From assembly GCF_905475395.1 (NCBI RefSeq), contig NC_058341.1, forward strand, positions 31,263,501 to 31,327,500: a DNA stretch of 64,000 bases, written 5' to 3'. The notes beneath the pieces are model-generated. The model did not search any database, had not been told where the DNA came from, and worked only from the letters and a program-made list of their open reading frames with translations. The DNA comes from Chrysoperla carnea (lineage: Eukaryota; Arthropoda; Insecta; Neuroptera; Chrysopidae). Position numbers and translations under genes: made by a program. This document shows, piece after piece, positions 28,425 to 40,940 of the stretch (position 1 is the first letter of the stretch; each line of letters starts with the position of its first letter).

Positions 28425-29378
28425 CAGGGTAGACCATCTTAATCGATAACACAGGCATTTAACTAAAACATTGCAAAGAAGGTTTGAAACTTGTTCTTAT
28501 AGATTCATAGTCACAGAAAGTGGATACTATATCAAAATACGACAATTACAAAACACGACAGTCCAAGGAATTCAGAGGAATAATATGGAAAATACTTATT
28601 GAAGAGAGAATCTCGCATTCTTGAAAATTCACATTAACTATAAATGACTAGTTAGTGATAACTCTTGCGAAAAACAGAATATGAAAAGCGAAAACGTGCT
28701 CGAAGGACCATCAAGAAGAAGAAAAGATGTTTCAAAGGCAAACAAGATGAAAAAAAGGTACACTAACAAATCAGTTATCATTTTGATACCGACTAGCCCC
28801 TTAATTAATCGAATTTCCAATTTTTGACTTTTTGAAATGAGTGTTGCAAGAAAATGGATATGGATAATATCCCATGCAGCAATTTTTTCCAAACTTGTTT
28901 AATGGGATACTGTCGGTCGTTCACCGAATTTTTGAGTCACTCAACATAAAGTGTTTTTAAACACAGTTTTCAATATATTTATATTAAGTAAGTTGATGAT
29001 TAAAAGTGTATACTACATTTCCACGGCTGGCAGGGAAATTTTAAATACATCATGCTTGTCACTGAAAAAAGTTAGATGAACAATTAAAATTCGAAGGCTT
29101 TGTTAAAACTAACGGTTTTTGTCGCAATTCACTACGTGTCTCTTCTTCATTTTCGAATTAAACTCTCCCATTTCCGTATTTAAGGAACAACTTGCTATTA
29201 CTCTTATTAGTAACGAGCCGTAGGTGTCGTAATAGCCCCCTAGAAACTTGAGGTTAGATTAAAGATATTTTAAAAAAATTTATCATTTGAACCCAATTTT
29301 TATTTTTAACATTTCTATATTTAAGCAGCAGCCCCCCCCCCAAGATTTTTTCAGTATCAATTAAAAAAGCCCACCCTG
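28425..29378. mobile_element. 954-bp decayed element with CAGGGT ends
   Basis: TA|CAGGGTAGACCATCTTAATC on the left and, read from the other strand, TA|CAGGGTGGGCTTTTTTAATT on the right: inverted ends of about 24 bases with a TA flank on each side. An 84-codon minus-strand frame (28638-28892) shows no transposase motif I can see. A run of ten C (29332-29341) sits just inside the right end. Confidence 0.5.
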
Positions 29379-32300
29379 TATTTTATATACATTCATAGAA
29401 TATAGTTGTACACAATTTTATTTTTATATTATTATTATATTATCATTATTATCTTGTTCTAGGAATAGTAATTCACGTTACGCTAGGTCAGTTTTCGTGA
29501 CTTTGATATTCTTCTCTCGTATCTCTTACTTATTTGATATTTTTATAGGTTTTTTACTGTACAATGTATTGTCTGATCCAAAGCATTATTTCTATACATC
29601 CCTTGTGTACAGAATCAATTAGATCACAATTCAAATGCCACTTATCCTAAATATTTTTACAGATTTCCTTCGATATTTCACAAGAGCAATTAGGGAAAAG
29701 TTCATTGAAAATAGCTTTAGTTTTACTTTTCTATATCCCCACCAAGTTGCTGCTTTACTATACGATTATAATTATGTTGGTTTGATAAATTAAAAGAGGA
29801 GAATTTTTCAATATACAGACTGATTTTATTTAAGAGTCCGTCAGTGTGGAGGGTCATTCATACGTCTAACAGTTTTCGAACAATATGTATCCTTTCTCTA
29901 TGATTACTGTTAGAGATAGAGCAAAATTTTACAAAAACTGTCAGGGAGTGAGGAAAACTTTTGTCCGAAAATAGGTTCGTAACGGATAATTTTCAGGTCT
30001 ATTTTTTATAAACTTTTTGAATGTTTTGGTTAAATTTGACATTTCATTGTTTATCATTTCAACATACATTCCAAAATTTTCACCAATAAACCTACCTAAG
30101 AAGCAAGTCGAAAGTGTCACTGACCTCAAAAATATAATCGTATGTAATATTTCTGAAATTTTTTTTCTCTACAGATAATTATTATAAAAAGTAAATATCC
30201 TCGGTTAAGAGTGTAAACCTATTTTCTTACTTTCGCTAAAATGTACAAGCGAATGAACACTTTTAAGTTACACATCAAAAATATGTTCTTTATTGTGTAT
30301 TAAACATGGAGGTAGCTGTTTTTACACATTTTTGACTATTTAACCTCTGAAATAATCTGATTTTACTAGTCAGTGCATCTAGGTGATACAAAAAAGTTAT
30401 TTTGGATAGAGGGCAAATTAGAAGTATACACTTTCAACCGACGATATGGACAATATTCTATATAAGTACAACCTCAGGGACGAATTAAAAATCGAAAGCG
30501 CCCCAGCCAAACACCTCACCGGCGGCCCTCTAGTGGCCATTTAGATGTATGTATTTTAAATTTTAACTGTAACCTATAGGTCTATGTTTTTTAAGTTCCA
30601 CGTATGCGCCCCTAGGCAACCTCACGCTCCGTGCCTTACGGATAACCCGCCACTGTATGTAATTTGGACATTCACAGACAATTTGACAATATAAAATAGC
30701 AACAAACTTCTTGAACATTGTATAATAAAAGCAAAACTATGCTACGAAATAGAATATGAAACGAACATTTTAGATTGTAACATAATGTCAAAGACATAAA
30801 CAGAAAATGAATTCTTTAAAACATACAAAATACAACATTTTTATTGTTATGTCGTCTAAACAAAATGTAATCAACATATTATTTATTGACCAATGCACAA
30901 ATTGTCCTATGTTTGTCCTTCTATCTATTTTCATACTTTTATAATTTGTTAGAAGAATGTTGAAAAGTTGACATTTATACGTATTTTAGTTAAAAATAAA
31001 TATCACCGTTTTACTCTTCAATATCATTGTGTAATGTGCGTTAAAGCCGTAAATTAACCAAATGAAAACACCAGGCGTCATCAGCTTCAAGAAAATTAGG
31101 TAAAGCAGTTGAAACAGTCAATTTTCCACACTGCAACATGCTATTTGTTTTTAATATTTATATTAATGATGTAAACGAATTTTGCAAATATACTTCAGTA
31201 ACATGTCTTTCTTTCTTCGAATGCAATTTCAATTGAAATAAGTATTCATTGACCAAAAGAATCCTATGCTAGTAGCATTCTTTAGAGATTCCCTATAACG
31301 ACTCTCTCTTATATAATTTCTGTTTCTCACTTATAAAGGTTTTGAAGGATTAAAATGACGGGACATGGTGATTACTTTCACTTACATGAGCTTTCTCACA
31401 TATTCAGGTCTCACTCATCTTGGTTTGACTGTAGTTTAAAACATTAACTATTCTGTTGGTCTGCAGATGTTGAATGTTTAATACAGTACATAAACAAACA
31501 AAGCATGAAGCATACAAATAACATTTTAAACACTTAATAACAATAATATAATGAATAAATAAAATATAATAAAATAATTGATAAGTAAATATACATATAC
31601 AAATCATAAGTAAAAATCATTATTTGCCAATTTATATGTAAATGTATTTTAATTTTCTACAATATATTCAAATTTAAATGTATAAGGTGATACATTAAAA
31701 AAAGAGAATGGTAAATAAATGGATCCGAAACCGAAGAGCAACCACAAAACTAAAACAATATATATTCTATCAGAAATATCGGCTAAATTTTTCTGAACTA
31801 ATCTTTAAAACGGTTTTGGACTGCTTCGAATGAGAGCAAAGGTATTGAAGAGGCACAAATTATCCAAAATGGTACATTTACTTCACTAAACGAGAACGAA
31901 CCATTCCTTGGAAAATCAAAAACCAGAATAGAAGTCTTATTTTTATCAAAAAATTTCGGAATCAAATGTAAATAATTTTTCGAAACTTAATTTTTGTTTC
32001 AAATTTGTTGCTACCAAAGATTAAAATTGCCAATTATTTATGAGCAGCACCTTTTTTGTAGTAAACAGTTAACTTCATCTTAATTCCTTATTTATCTTAT
32101 TTCAATGGGCGTAAAAATTTGGGTGGTTTTAACTACCAAAATCTCCACACTCATGAACACTCATGAATTGATATTACCTATAAGGTTGATATGAGTTGTT
32201 TTGTGTCACCACACCAAATTTCATTGAAATCGCGCTATCCGTTCTGAAATTATGGAAGAAAAGCGATATAAAAATTGCAACTTCAAGCGTATAGCGCCAA

Positions 32301-35300
32301 AATAGCGCAACTTTTACTAGGGTAAGTTTAACCTAAGCGGCTTATTTTGAGGTAAGGTATATGTGGTAGAGCATTGTTAAGACAATTAAGGGCCACCCTG
32401 TAGAAGATGAACAGCCATTTTCTTATGCTTTTTCGAAGCCTATACGTATTTTTAAACAAAAAACGTCTGATTTGAAGAAATGTTTTTTTCTTTTAATCGA
32501 TTACAATAGCTTTAACTAATTTTTTTTTTGCTAAATGTGCATTGAAAAAACATTGAAAAAATAATTAGTATAATATTTCAAAATTATTTTGGTTTAAAAG
32601 CCCCAGCCTATACATAGAAGAAATTAATTTTATCTAACTTAAACTATAACATTTGTTTGGAATAATTCACGTTATCATTTTCAAGATAAAATTAAGTAAA
32701 ATTTATATAATTTTGTTCTAATGCTAAAAATCTTTGCAAAATATTTTATAAATAACTTACAGGAAAACTGTACATAATATATATGTCTTACCGGTTTTCT
32801 ACCTTGGCATACTATTCATTTAGACGGCAAAGAATTTGGTGTAGCAAAATATTGTTGAATGTATGACATTTTGAGGCCAAATTTCTTTTCCCCTCTCTTT
32901 ATACCCAAAGTTTCAATTTTCGCAACCCCAATCTTTTTGGCTAAGAGATAGAGACGCCCATAACATTACCACTAAGCAAGATACTCCAATTAGTCTCTCA
33001 AAAATATAAAAGGGTGAAAGTAGGGGAAACGTGTATAAGTAATGTCTAAAAAGATTACCGCAATAAATATTTTTTTTATTGATTACAACACGAAGAGAAA
33101 AAAATTTTTTGATTCCTTGGAAAAAATAATATTTTTAATAGTAATCGTGTTTTAAGAGCTTTATATATTTTTGTATTTAAAAAAACAATTCTCACTTTAT
33201 TTTAAAAGAAACTGATTAGTAGGAATGGCCAATGGATGGAAATCCTATATCTGGTATAATACAAAATTATCCACAATAGTCTTCTTTCTAAATCAAATGC
33301 TCAATGAAATAGTAATTAGCTTTATTTTATTTAATGGTATCCTTTATAAATTTTATAACAATCGTTAATACAATTGTCATGTCGTCAATAATACCTTAGT
33401 GGGTAACACCAAAACCCCAAACATTATTATCGTATATTGTTGCTGTATATAGGTACTTAAATAACTTATAAAAGCCAAAAACCTATTCAATGAACTTTTG
33501 TTAGTAATTAGGGTTTGTTTATCACTGAAGTGGTTTACTAAGTAATAATGATACATGAATTTGCTTTAAAATGAAATATAAACATACAGAGGATGAATTA
33601 TACTCTATTTAATAAATCATTAAATTGAAAATGTATGTCCGTTTAAAAATGTATTATTATTCTTTTTATTTACTATGTGAGACTTTAATGTCACATTCAA
33701 ATTTATAAATCAATCAATCTCATTATCTCATATAAAATACCAAAAATAAACCTTTAAAATTATTTTAAAGCATGGTTTATGGACCCAGATTCTTCATCCT
33801 GTTTTTATAAAATAATAAATTCCTTCCTATTTTCTTTTTTCCTAGGTAATTTATAACGTTGAAAGCATGTGTGAAAGCGTTTATCAATTGTTTGTCATAA
33901 ATGGTGTTGGACTGTAATTTACAAAAACGTATTATCTCGATCGATGAATTTTCAAAGAATTCAGAAATATTATTTATTATTCACTATTATTTATAACTAT
34001 CTATCGATATACATCTAGACTTTACCTAGTATCTATACTGGGTATACTATAGCGAATATCTTGGTCAAAAAGCTCGGACGGAAACTTTTTTAAACTTATT
34101 TTCAAGAAAAAAAAAACAAATTTTCGAGAGGTCTTAAAAAATTTGTTGTAAAATCATTTTTGAAGTACACTTCTAAACTTTATATGAAAGGATAACATTT
34201 CTCACCCTTTCAACCCCGAGTACAAAGCGGCAAGTGGTTATAAAAAATTTTGAGCCATATATTCCAAAATTAAAAAATACAAGTTTCCAAACGAACTATT
34301 GTTGTTAAAAATTCAATGATTTTTTGCAGAGATACAACTGTTTGAAATTTTGGTAAAATTTTGTGTAAAAAATTGTGTAAAATTATGTAAATTAAAACAC
34401 CATAGAAACAGAATAACCAACATTGTAAAGTATTATTTTTTTAATTTTTAATTGTTCTGAATGTCAATTTTTTTATTTTTAAAATTTTGTTAAACTTTAA
34501 AAAACAATACAATTTTGATTCCTTGGAAACAACAAACTTTGTAAAATATTTTTAATCGAATCATTTGCTATTGTAATATATGTGTGCTCTTTACCGCGAA
34601 AGTAACTGATAACAATTTATATTTTAATTGAAAGACAAATTATCTCTGAGTATGATTGTCTAATACCTTCTTTTTGAATCAACTATCTTAAACCGAATTA
34701 TTTTATTTAAGAATTAAAAGTAAATTACAATTTTAACCAACAAACAAAAAAAGAATATTAAACCAAGAAAATAATTCTTAAATATAATTTAAAGAAGACA
34801 TAAATTCTATAAATGGTAATGAAATTTGTCCAAGTTGAATAAATAAAAAAGCAAAATAAAACGGTAAAACGAATTGTATATAATTAGGATAATTAATTCA
34901 AAACGTCTGTCAAGATAAGACGAATAATTGAAGAGGGAACATTTAAAAATATGTTTTTTGGTTTTTTGGATTGATCATGCTTGTTGTTTGTTATTGTGGT
35001 TGTTTTCCATATTATTTACTCTTCACTCGTTACAACAAACAAGTTAAGTACGTATCCACAAGCCTAAAAGATATGATTATTATAAACATATACAATCTAG
35101 CTGTAATGGAATTAAGGTAGTTGTCTTGCTACGTCAGAAAGGCATAGTGTGAGAAAATTCTAAATTTTGTTACTTATTAAGGATATCATGATACAATTAC
35201 CATTCAACTTGAAGTCGATTGATCATCCATAACTCGAAATAAACATAATTAAATATTTCGCATAAAATCCAATTGTTATGAAAAAACTAAAAAAACTAGA

Positions 35301-35477
35301 AAAATAATTTTCGGTTTAAGAGTCGATACTCAATCAGCTAGTCTCCCCTATATGTAGTTTTCCATTTGACGTATAATAGTCGCTTTAAGTTTGCCATTAA
35401 ACGACGTTTTCAAATCTCGAAAAGATCGAGAAATAGTTTATTATTCATTTAGTCCCATCAATAAATGTTTTTACTCG
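29379..35477. other. AT-rich stretch with one G+C-richer patch
   Basis: About 30430-30660 is locally richer in G+C (CACCTCACCGGCGGCCCTCT, CGCCCCTAGGCAACC) without an open frame; probably an old repeat. Around 32390 a CCACCCTGTA resembles the ends of the MITEs in this window but lacks a partner. Confidence 0.45.
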
Positions 35478-35882
35478 GGAGTCCTCAATAACAGCTCCGG
35501 TTATCATAATTTTTTTAAATGATTTTTTTTGTATATTTTTTAACATCAGAAACATTTCAGAGGTTGAAAATAATCTGGGGTTAAAATCGATTAAGTAGTG
35601 AACTCAAAAGTGACGACTTGTATATATTTTCATTCCTATAGGGGATAAAGTTTGAAAAACCCTTTCTTAAATGACCGTATAAAATCAATATCCTCTCGAA
35701 ACTTCGATCATTAGCGATTCAAGCTGGGCGTCGATATATCAATTGACATTGACAGAGGGAAATTGCCTATTCCCTCTCCAGATTATTAATCCCCTCTGAA
35801 ATGTTTCTGATTTTAAATAATATACAAAATCAAAATCATTTTGAGAAAAATCATCAAAATCGGAGCTGTTATTGAGGACTCC
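35478..35882. repeat. Inverted repeat with 86-90-bp arms and 229-bp spacer
   Basis: The left arm, 35478-35563, begins GGAGTCCTCAATAACAGCTC and ends AACATTTCAGAGG. The right arm, 35793-35882, is its imperfect reverse complement (CCTCTGAAATGTTTCTGATT to GGAGCTGTTATTGAGGACTC). The spacer has no reading frame of note. I see no clear target-site duplication, so it may be a fold-back element or a local inverted duplication. Confidence 0.75.
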
Positions 35883-38126
35883 TTAAGAATGACTATTTTC
35901 CAGACATTTTTTTCTGTAAAGTGTTGCCACAATCTAAATTTTTGGAACAGACAACAAACTTACCTTTAATAATTCAGCCTGTATTTAATTTATCAAATTC
36001 GCTCGAATGCCTTAAAACAAGGTGGCCATTTAAGTAATGTTTTATTCAAAACACATTGCCATAAATTTTTCTCTTTTTTCTTTTTTAAATCATATTCATT
36101 ACTTATTGAAGAAGATTATATAAAAATTTATTACTCTTACAAAAAAAGGTATGTATGTTCTAAATTTACTCTAGTTATTAATATAGTATTTTTGCTGCAT
36201 TCATGAGTGTAAAAGCAACAAACTAATTTTATTATAACACTTTAATATCACTGTTCTCTTCTACTTACACTTTTTATACTACACCGAGACAAAAAGAACA
36301 AGCTTATGAATACTTATTCTTAAAATGTGTATTTATTTCCTATTTATTGTAAAAAAAAGTCATTGTTATTCATCAATGCACATCAATAGTATATCGAGTT
36401 ATCTCAGCAGCCACCCATATCACTGTCTTCGTCATTCGATGTACTGACAAACAACAAAGAAGATACCGTGTTCATTCTTTGAATATGTTGACACAATATA
36501 CATATTGTTTTACTTTTTAAATTTATATTCTTGCTACGTCTATATACAAACTACAAATGAAATTAACCAAATTTAAAAAAGCCCTCTACATTATAGGCTT
36601 TTATCCACTAATAATAAATCGTTTGAATATAAGTTTCTAATGATTATTCCATAATATGTAGATAACAAAACACAAAATTAATTTTAACAAAATTTAAGGA
36701 TCATTAAAATTTTTAGATAATAACTTTCATAAACCTAAGAATTCGGTCAGATGACAGCAAACACAGATCAGATGTACTTTCATGGTGCTATTTCACATCA
36801 TATCAAAGACTATGCCAGTTACAAATATAAACACATATAACATGTCATGAATTGACATCACACAGGACGCCATTACACTCTACACAGTTTTAGTACTAAA
36901 TTTTAATAGGTTTTTTAAAATGCAAAATACGGTAAGTTTTTTTTTTTAAGTAATATTTTTCAAATTTAGGACAAAAACCTATAGCGACCACTTACGTTCA
37001 GGTGAACCTGTGTAGACTAAAAAAGCGAATCAATCATCAGATATTATATTTTCTTTCCACGGATTATAAAATACTTAATGTACCATTGCACCCTTGTTAG
37101 TAGTAGAATTTATTTGTTTTGATTTTTACTCAAGTTGTCCTTAACGCAATAGGTAAAATAGCAAGCCAGACCAGTTAACTTAAGCTTTGATTTAAACCTA
37201 TTGTAATATTTGTTCATAATACCACAGAAAATTTCAAATGCTGCCAATAATATAAGTTCACACCAGCGAGAAAATTGTAGAGGATTCCGCTAAGGCTCTA
37301 AGCTAAGACAATACTTGTGCGGTTTTGAATTAATACCGAATGATAAAATCATGAGAAGCTTCGTAGTAAGATTTTTGTCTGACCCTGAGTATTCGATCTT
37401 TGATAATTTGATGGGTGGTATGCATTTTTTGGTATTACACTTCTACGTATACTAATCAGTTATTGATGTATGCTTAGTAGTTACTATATTTTTAATAAAC
37501 GAGTATTCACAACCAGTATAAGGCCCCTGAGCTCTTACAGCTATTATTTCTACAATCATAAAAACAAATATTGTAATAACAGTTAACAGCAAACATGGTT
37601 CATTAATCTTGGCGGAGTCTTGAACACGGTTTGAAGCTTGAACCATATCTCGGTTTTCCCGAAAATGTGATTTATTAACTTTGACTAAGACTTCTGCAAG
37701 TATTTACAAACCAACTTGGCTTACTAGTCTTAACCAAGGCTTGGGAAAGACTAGGACTTGGAGAAATAACAATACTTGATATAATGTGAGTTTAAAAATA
37801 ATTGGAATTCAATATATCGTCGATATTTTAACTGGTATTCCATCTACAATTGAATAAAAAGAAAATTAAATTTAAATCATATAAATGTAACAGGACGGAC
37901 GTTATTTGTTTTAAACAAAATTATTTACAAAAAAACATTTTATTTCTTATATCAACAAGATTATTATTAACATTTTAATAAATTTGTTTGTTTGGCAACA
38001 AAATGAATGAATGAATGAATGTATTAAGTGATTTGTATATGTCAGTCATAAATTGTATAAGAATTTTAATTTTTAATGTAGGTATAGTTTGAATATATGT
38101 GTTTTTTGTGCATCCTAGTGTATTTA
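35883..38126. other. AT-rich non-coding stretch
   Basis: A degenerate GACTTGG/CAAGACTT-type repetition at 37610-37760 and an (ATGA)n run at about 38003-38022 are all I see. Confidence 0.4.
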
Positions 38127-38856
38127 CAGGGTGGGTCATTTTAATCTATAATGGCTAATAGCTCGTTTTGTAGTTAACCAATTAAAAACAAGTGAAAACA
38201 AACAATTGACTGAGTTAATTCTTGAAATACCATGTATAGACAGTGTTGATTACTCTGTCATATTACACATACATACATGTCATACATATATAATTGATAT
38301 TCCCATATAATACATACTATACAATTTGCGCTCTCACGGGTAAACAGTGATGTTTACGAAAAAATTTTCAAACAAAAGTTGCTTATTTTTTTATAAGAAA
38401 CATTTTTTACATTGTTCTATCTCTTTATACTTTTGTTCTATCTCTAACGGTTTACAAGATGGGTCCTACGGAAACAAGACCCAATTGACCTATATTTCTA
38501 AATTACGAACTTGACCTAACTTTTACGCCCTTAACACGCTATAAAAATTTCAGCTTGATATCTCTTTTTGTTTTCGACTAATCGTGATAACAGACGGACA
38601 GACAACAGACAGACGAGAGACAGGCAGACAGATAATCGGAAATGAATTAATTTGGTGATTTTATGAACACCTATACCTATCGATTAAATGCATTATTTCC
38701 TATCGATTAAATGCAATAATGACATATTTTTAAGTCGCATTTCCTCCGAAAGCCAACGTTTTTCGAAAAAATGTTTGTAACCTAAATTTTAAGTTATTTT
38801 TTTATTGTAACTACAAAACAAAAATAAGTCATTAGAGGTTAAAATGACCCACTTTT
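38127..38856. mobile_element. TA-flanked MITE-like element, split by a later insertion
   Basis: The left end CAGGGTGGGTCATTTTAATC after TA and the right end, reverse-complemented (AAAAGTGGGTCATTTTAACC, also preceded by TA), match imperfectly for about 57 bases, including the shared inner block GTTTTGTAGTTA. This is the layout of a non-autonomous Tc1/mariner-type element. Without the nested repeat at 38187-38685 the element would be about 230 bp. Confidence 0.7.
38187..38685 (+). repeat. Dispersed family 1, copy B, nested in a MITE
   Basis: It begins AACAAGTGAAAACAAACAAT and shares GACTGAGTTAATT, ACGGGTAAACAGT, TCTATCTCTAACGGTTTAC and GGTCCTACGG with the copy at 13879, ending in a GACAGACAGACG-type tract and a GGTGATTTTATGAACACCTA block. 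It has no long open frame. It sits between the two inverted repeats of the element at 38127-38856. Confidence 0.8.
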
Positions 38857-39673
38857 TAGACTATTTACATAAGTGTAAGTAAAAAGGACAGACATGTAAC
38901 ATATAACACTGTCGGTGCATTCTTTTTTTATAATCGATGCATATTCAGAGAAACTTTTAGAAAAATCCCGCAACATAAAAACTACTACTAACCCAATGGC
39001 AAATTTTTCCTTGGAAAAGAAATTCAAAACAATATACTATACCTACGTATTTTCGTATTGTTTAAAAAATATCTCTGTAGAAAATATCTGTCTACTTTTA
39101 AAAGAATAATATTTGGATATGTTTTTATTTGATATTTCTGAGAACGATATAGAAAACAAACAACTATTATTTAATTTATCATCATCACACTTTTTACCCG
39201 CCAGCTAAAGCAACTTATGATGATGGTGATGATAATATTATGGCGATACGATATATAATAAACATATTTATACAAAATGAATAGAAATAATGTAAGGGAA
39301 TTTTAATTGTTTAAATAATGGAATAAAAGAATATATAAGTGGATAAATTTATGACATTGTCTTATTCTTTTAACCTGCTCAAGGAAAATTCAGTAAAACT
39401 ATACCAGAGGTTCGATTGTAAATCGTAAATAAAAAACATAACCCGTTTAGACAATCGTATTTATCCAGGGTGAGTATTTATCCAGAGTGGTCCAAGTGAT
39501 AGCAGTAGGACTTCATCAATGGTAGATTAAAAAAATGATAATTTCTCAATAACTTATGGCCAGGAAAGCGTCATTTTCTGGATACAGATCGTTTTGGCAA
39601 ACAAACTATTTTTTTTGATAATATTGCTTAAACTCTTGCTTTCAAAAATTGGAAATTTAAAGGTATAAAAGCT

Positions 39674-39844
39674 ATGAATACCTCAGGATTTAATGCTTAT
39701 GGTGATAAATTACAAAGCCATCCAGAGAAAAAAGTACCAAGTGCTACTGACTTTATTACAAATACGATAGCTTTATGTATGGAACTAGGGCCAAATTTCC
39801 AATTTTTCTCAGTAGGAGTTTTGGCAATATTCCCTGTATTTTGA
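39674..39844 (+). CDS. Short coding-like ORF, unknown (56 aa)
   Basis: The ATG at 39674 gives MNTSGFNAYGDKLQSHPEKK and then PSATDFITNTIALCMELGPN, ending at TGA 39842-39844. The frame is open upstream to about 39627. After the TGA the same frame stays open for 16 more codons (LYMNYTQEVSWRIKFP), which suggests a decayed reading frame rather than a real end. The amino-acid mix is unlike translated AT-rich noise. No family recognised; candidates are a pseudogene, a transposon fragment or an exon. Confidence 0.3.
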   Translation: MNTSGFNAYGDKLQSHPEKKVPSATDFITNTIALCMELGPNFQFFSVGVLAIFPVF

Positions 39845-40527
39845 CTCTATATGAATTATACCCAAGAAGTTTCGTGGAGGATAAAGTTTCCATAATTTCC
39901 TTCGTACATTTCTATAACAAGTTATCTAGACTGCTGGTAAAGTAGAATCTGAACTGCGATAGTATATATATGGTGCCTGTATATTCACGCCTGGTATAGA
40001 GACTGCAAAGCAGAAAGTCACATTGTAATATCAGGAAAAGGATCGTTTCACAACGAATAACTACTCTTTGAAATCATTTACAACCGTTTTCTTCAAAACC
40101 AATTCCCTATAACAATCAAAAACCAGTCCAGAGCTTTTTAAACTCCGATAGACTCTAAAGACCTAATTAAATAGACTCGAAAATTCCGATAGACTCAAAA
40201 GACTTAAATTAAAAAGTTAAAAAAAAAAAAATTAAGTAAGTAGTGAAAGATTTTTAAGAAGTTTTGTTTTTTGTAAAAATGTGCCAAAAATATTTATTGC
40301 TAGAGAAAACGGAACCCTAAAAAGTGTAAGTAATTTGTTTTAACGAATTAATACATTTTTTTTTATAATATGTAACGGTTCGTTAGTATTTTTTCTGTGT
40401 AGGTAGTTAGATATTATATGGAATATATTTTACATGTTATAAAATTACGCTCTTGGGTAAAAACAAATGTGGAGGTGTTAAAATATGCTGAACGTTTATT
40501 TAAAAATAACAACTAAAAAAATTCATT

Positions 40528-40872
40528 ATACCATGTATATATGAAATATACATAGTATATTAAGTTTAGTCCCAAGTTTGTAACGCTTAAAAATAATGAT
40601 GCTAGGAAAAAAATTTTGTCATAGGTGTTCATAAAATCACCTAATTAGTCCATTTCCGGCTGTCCGTCCGTCTGTGGACACGATAACTCAAAAACGAAAA
40701 AAAGATATCAAGCTGAAATTTTTACAGCGTACTAAGGACGTAAAAAGTGAGGTCAAGTTCATAAATGAGCATCATAGGTCAATTGGGTCTTGGGTCCGTA
40801 GGACCCATCTTGTAAACCGATAGAGATAGAACAAAAGTTTAAATGTAAAAAATGTTCCTTATCAAAAATTAA
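40528..40872 (-). repeat. Dispersed family 1, copy A, truncated
   Basis: Opposite orientation to copies B and C. It starts at ATACCATGTATA, runs through AAGTTTGTAACGCTTAAAAA, GTGTTCATAAAATCACCTAA, TGTCCGTCCGTCTGTGGACA and GGGTCCGTAGGACCCATCTT, and breaks off near 40872. It ends about 70 bases before the tandem array that starts at 40941. Confidence 0.8.
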
Positions 40873-40940
40873 CTTTGCGTATTCCATTCAAAATTATTAA
40901 TTATTCCAAAATTACAAGTATTGGTTTTATTACAAGTATT

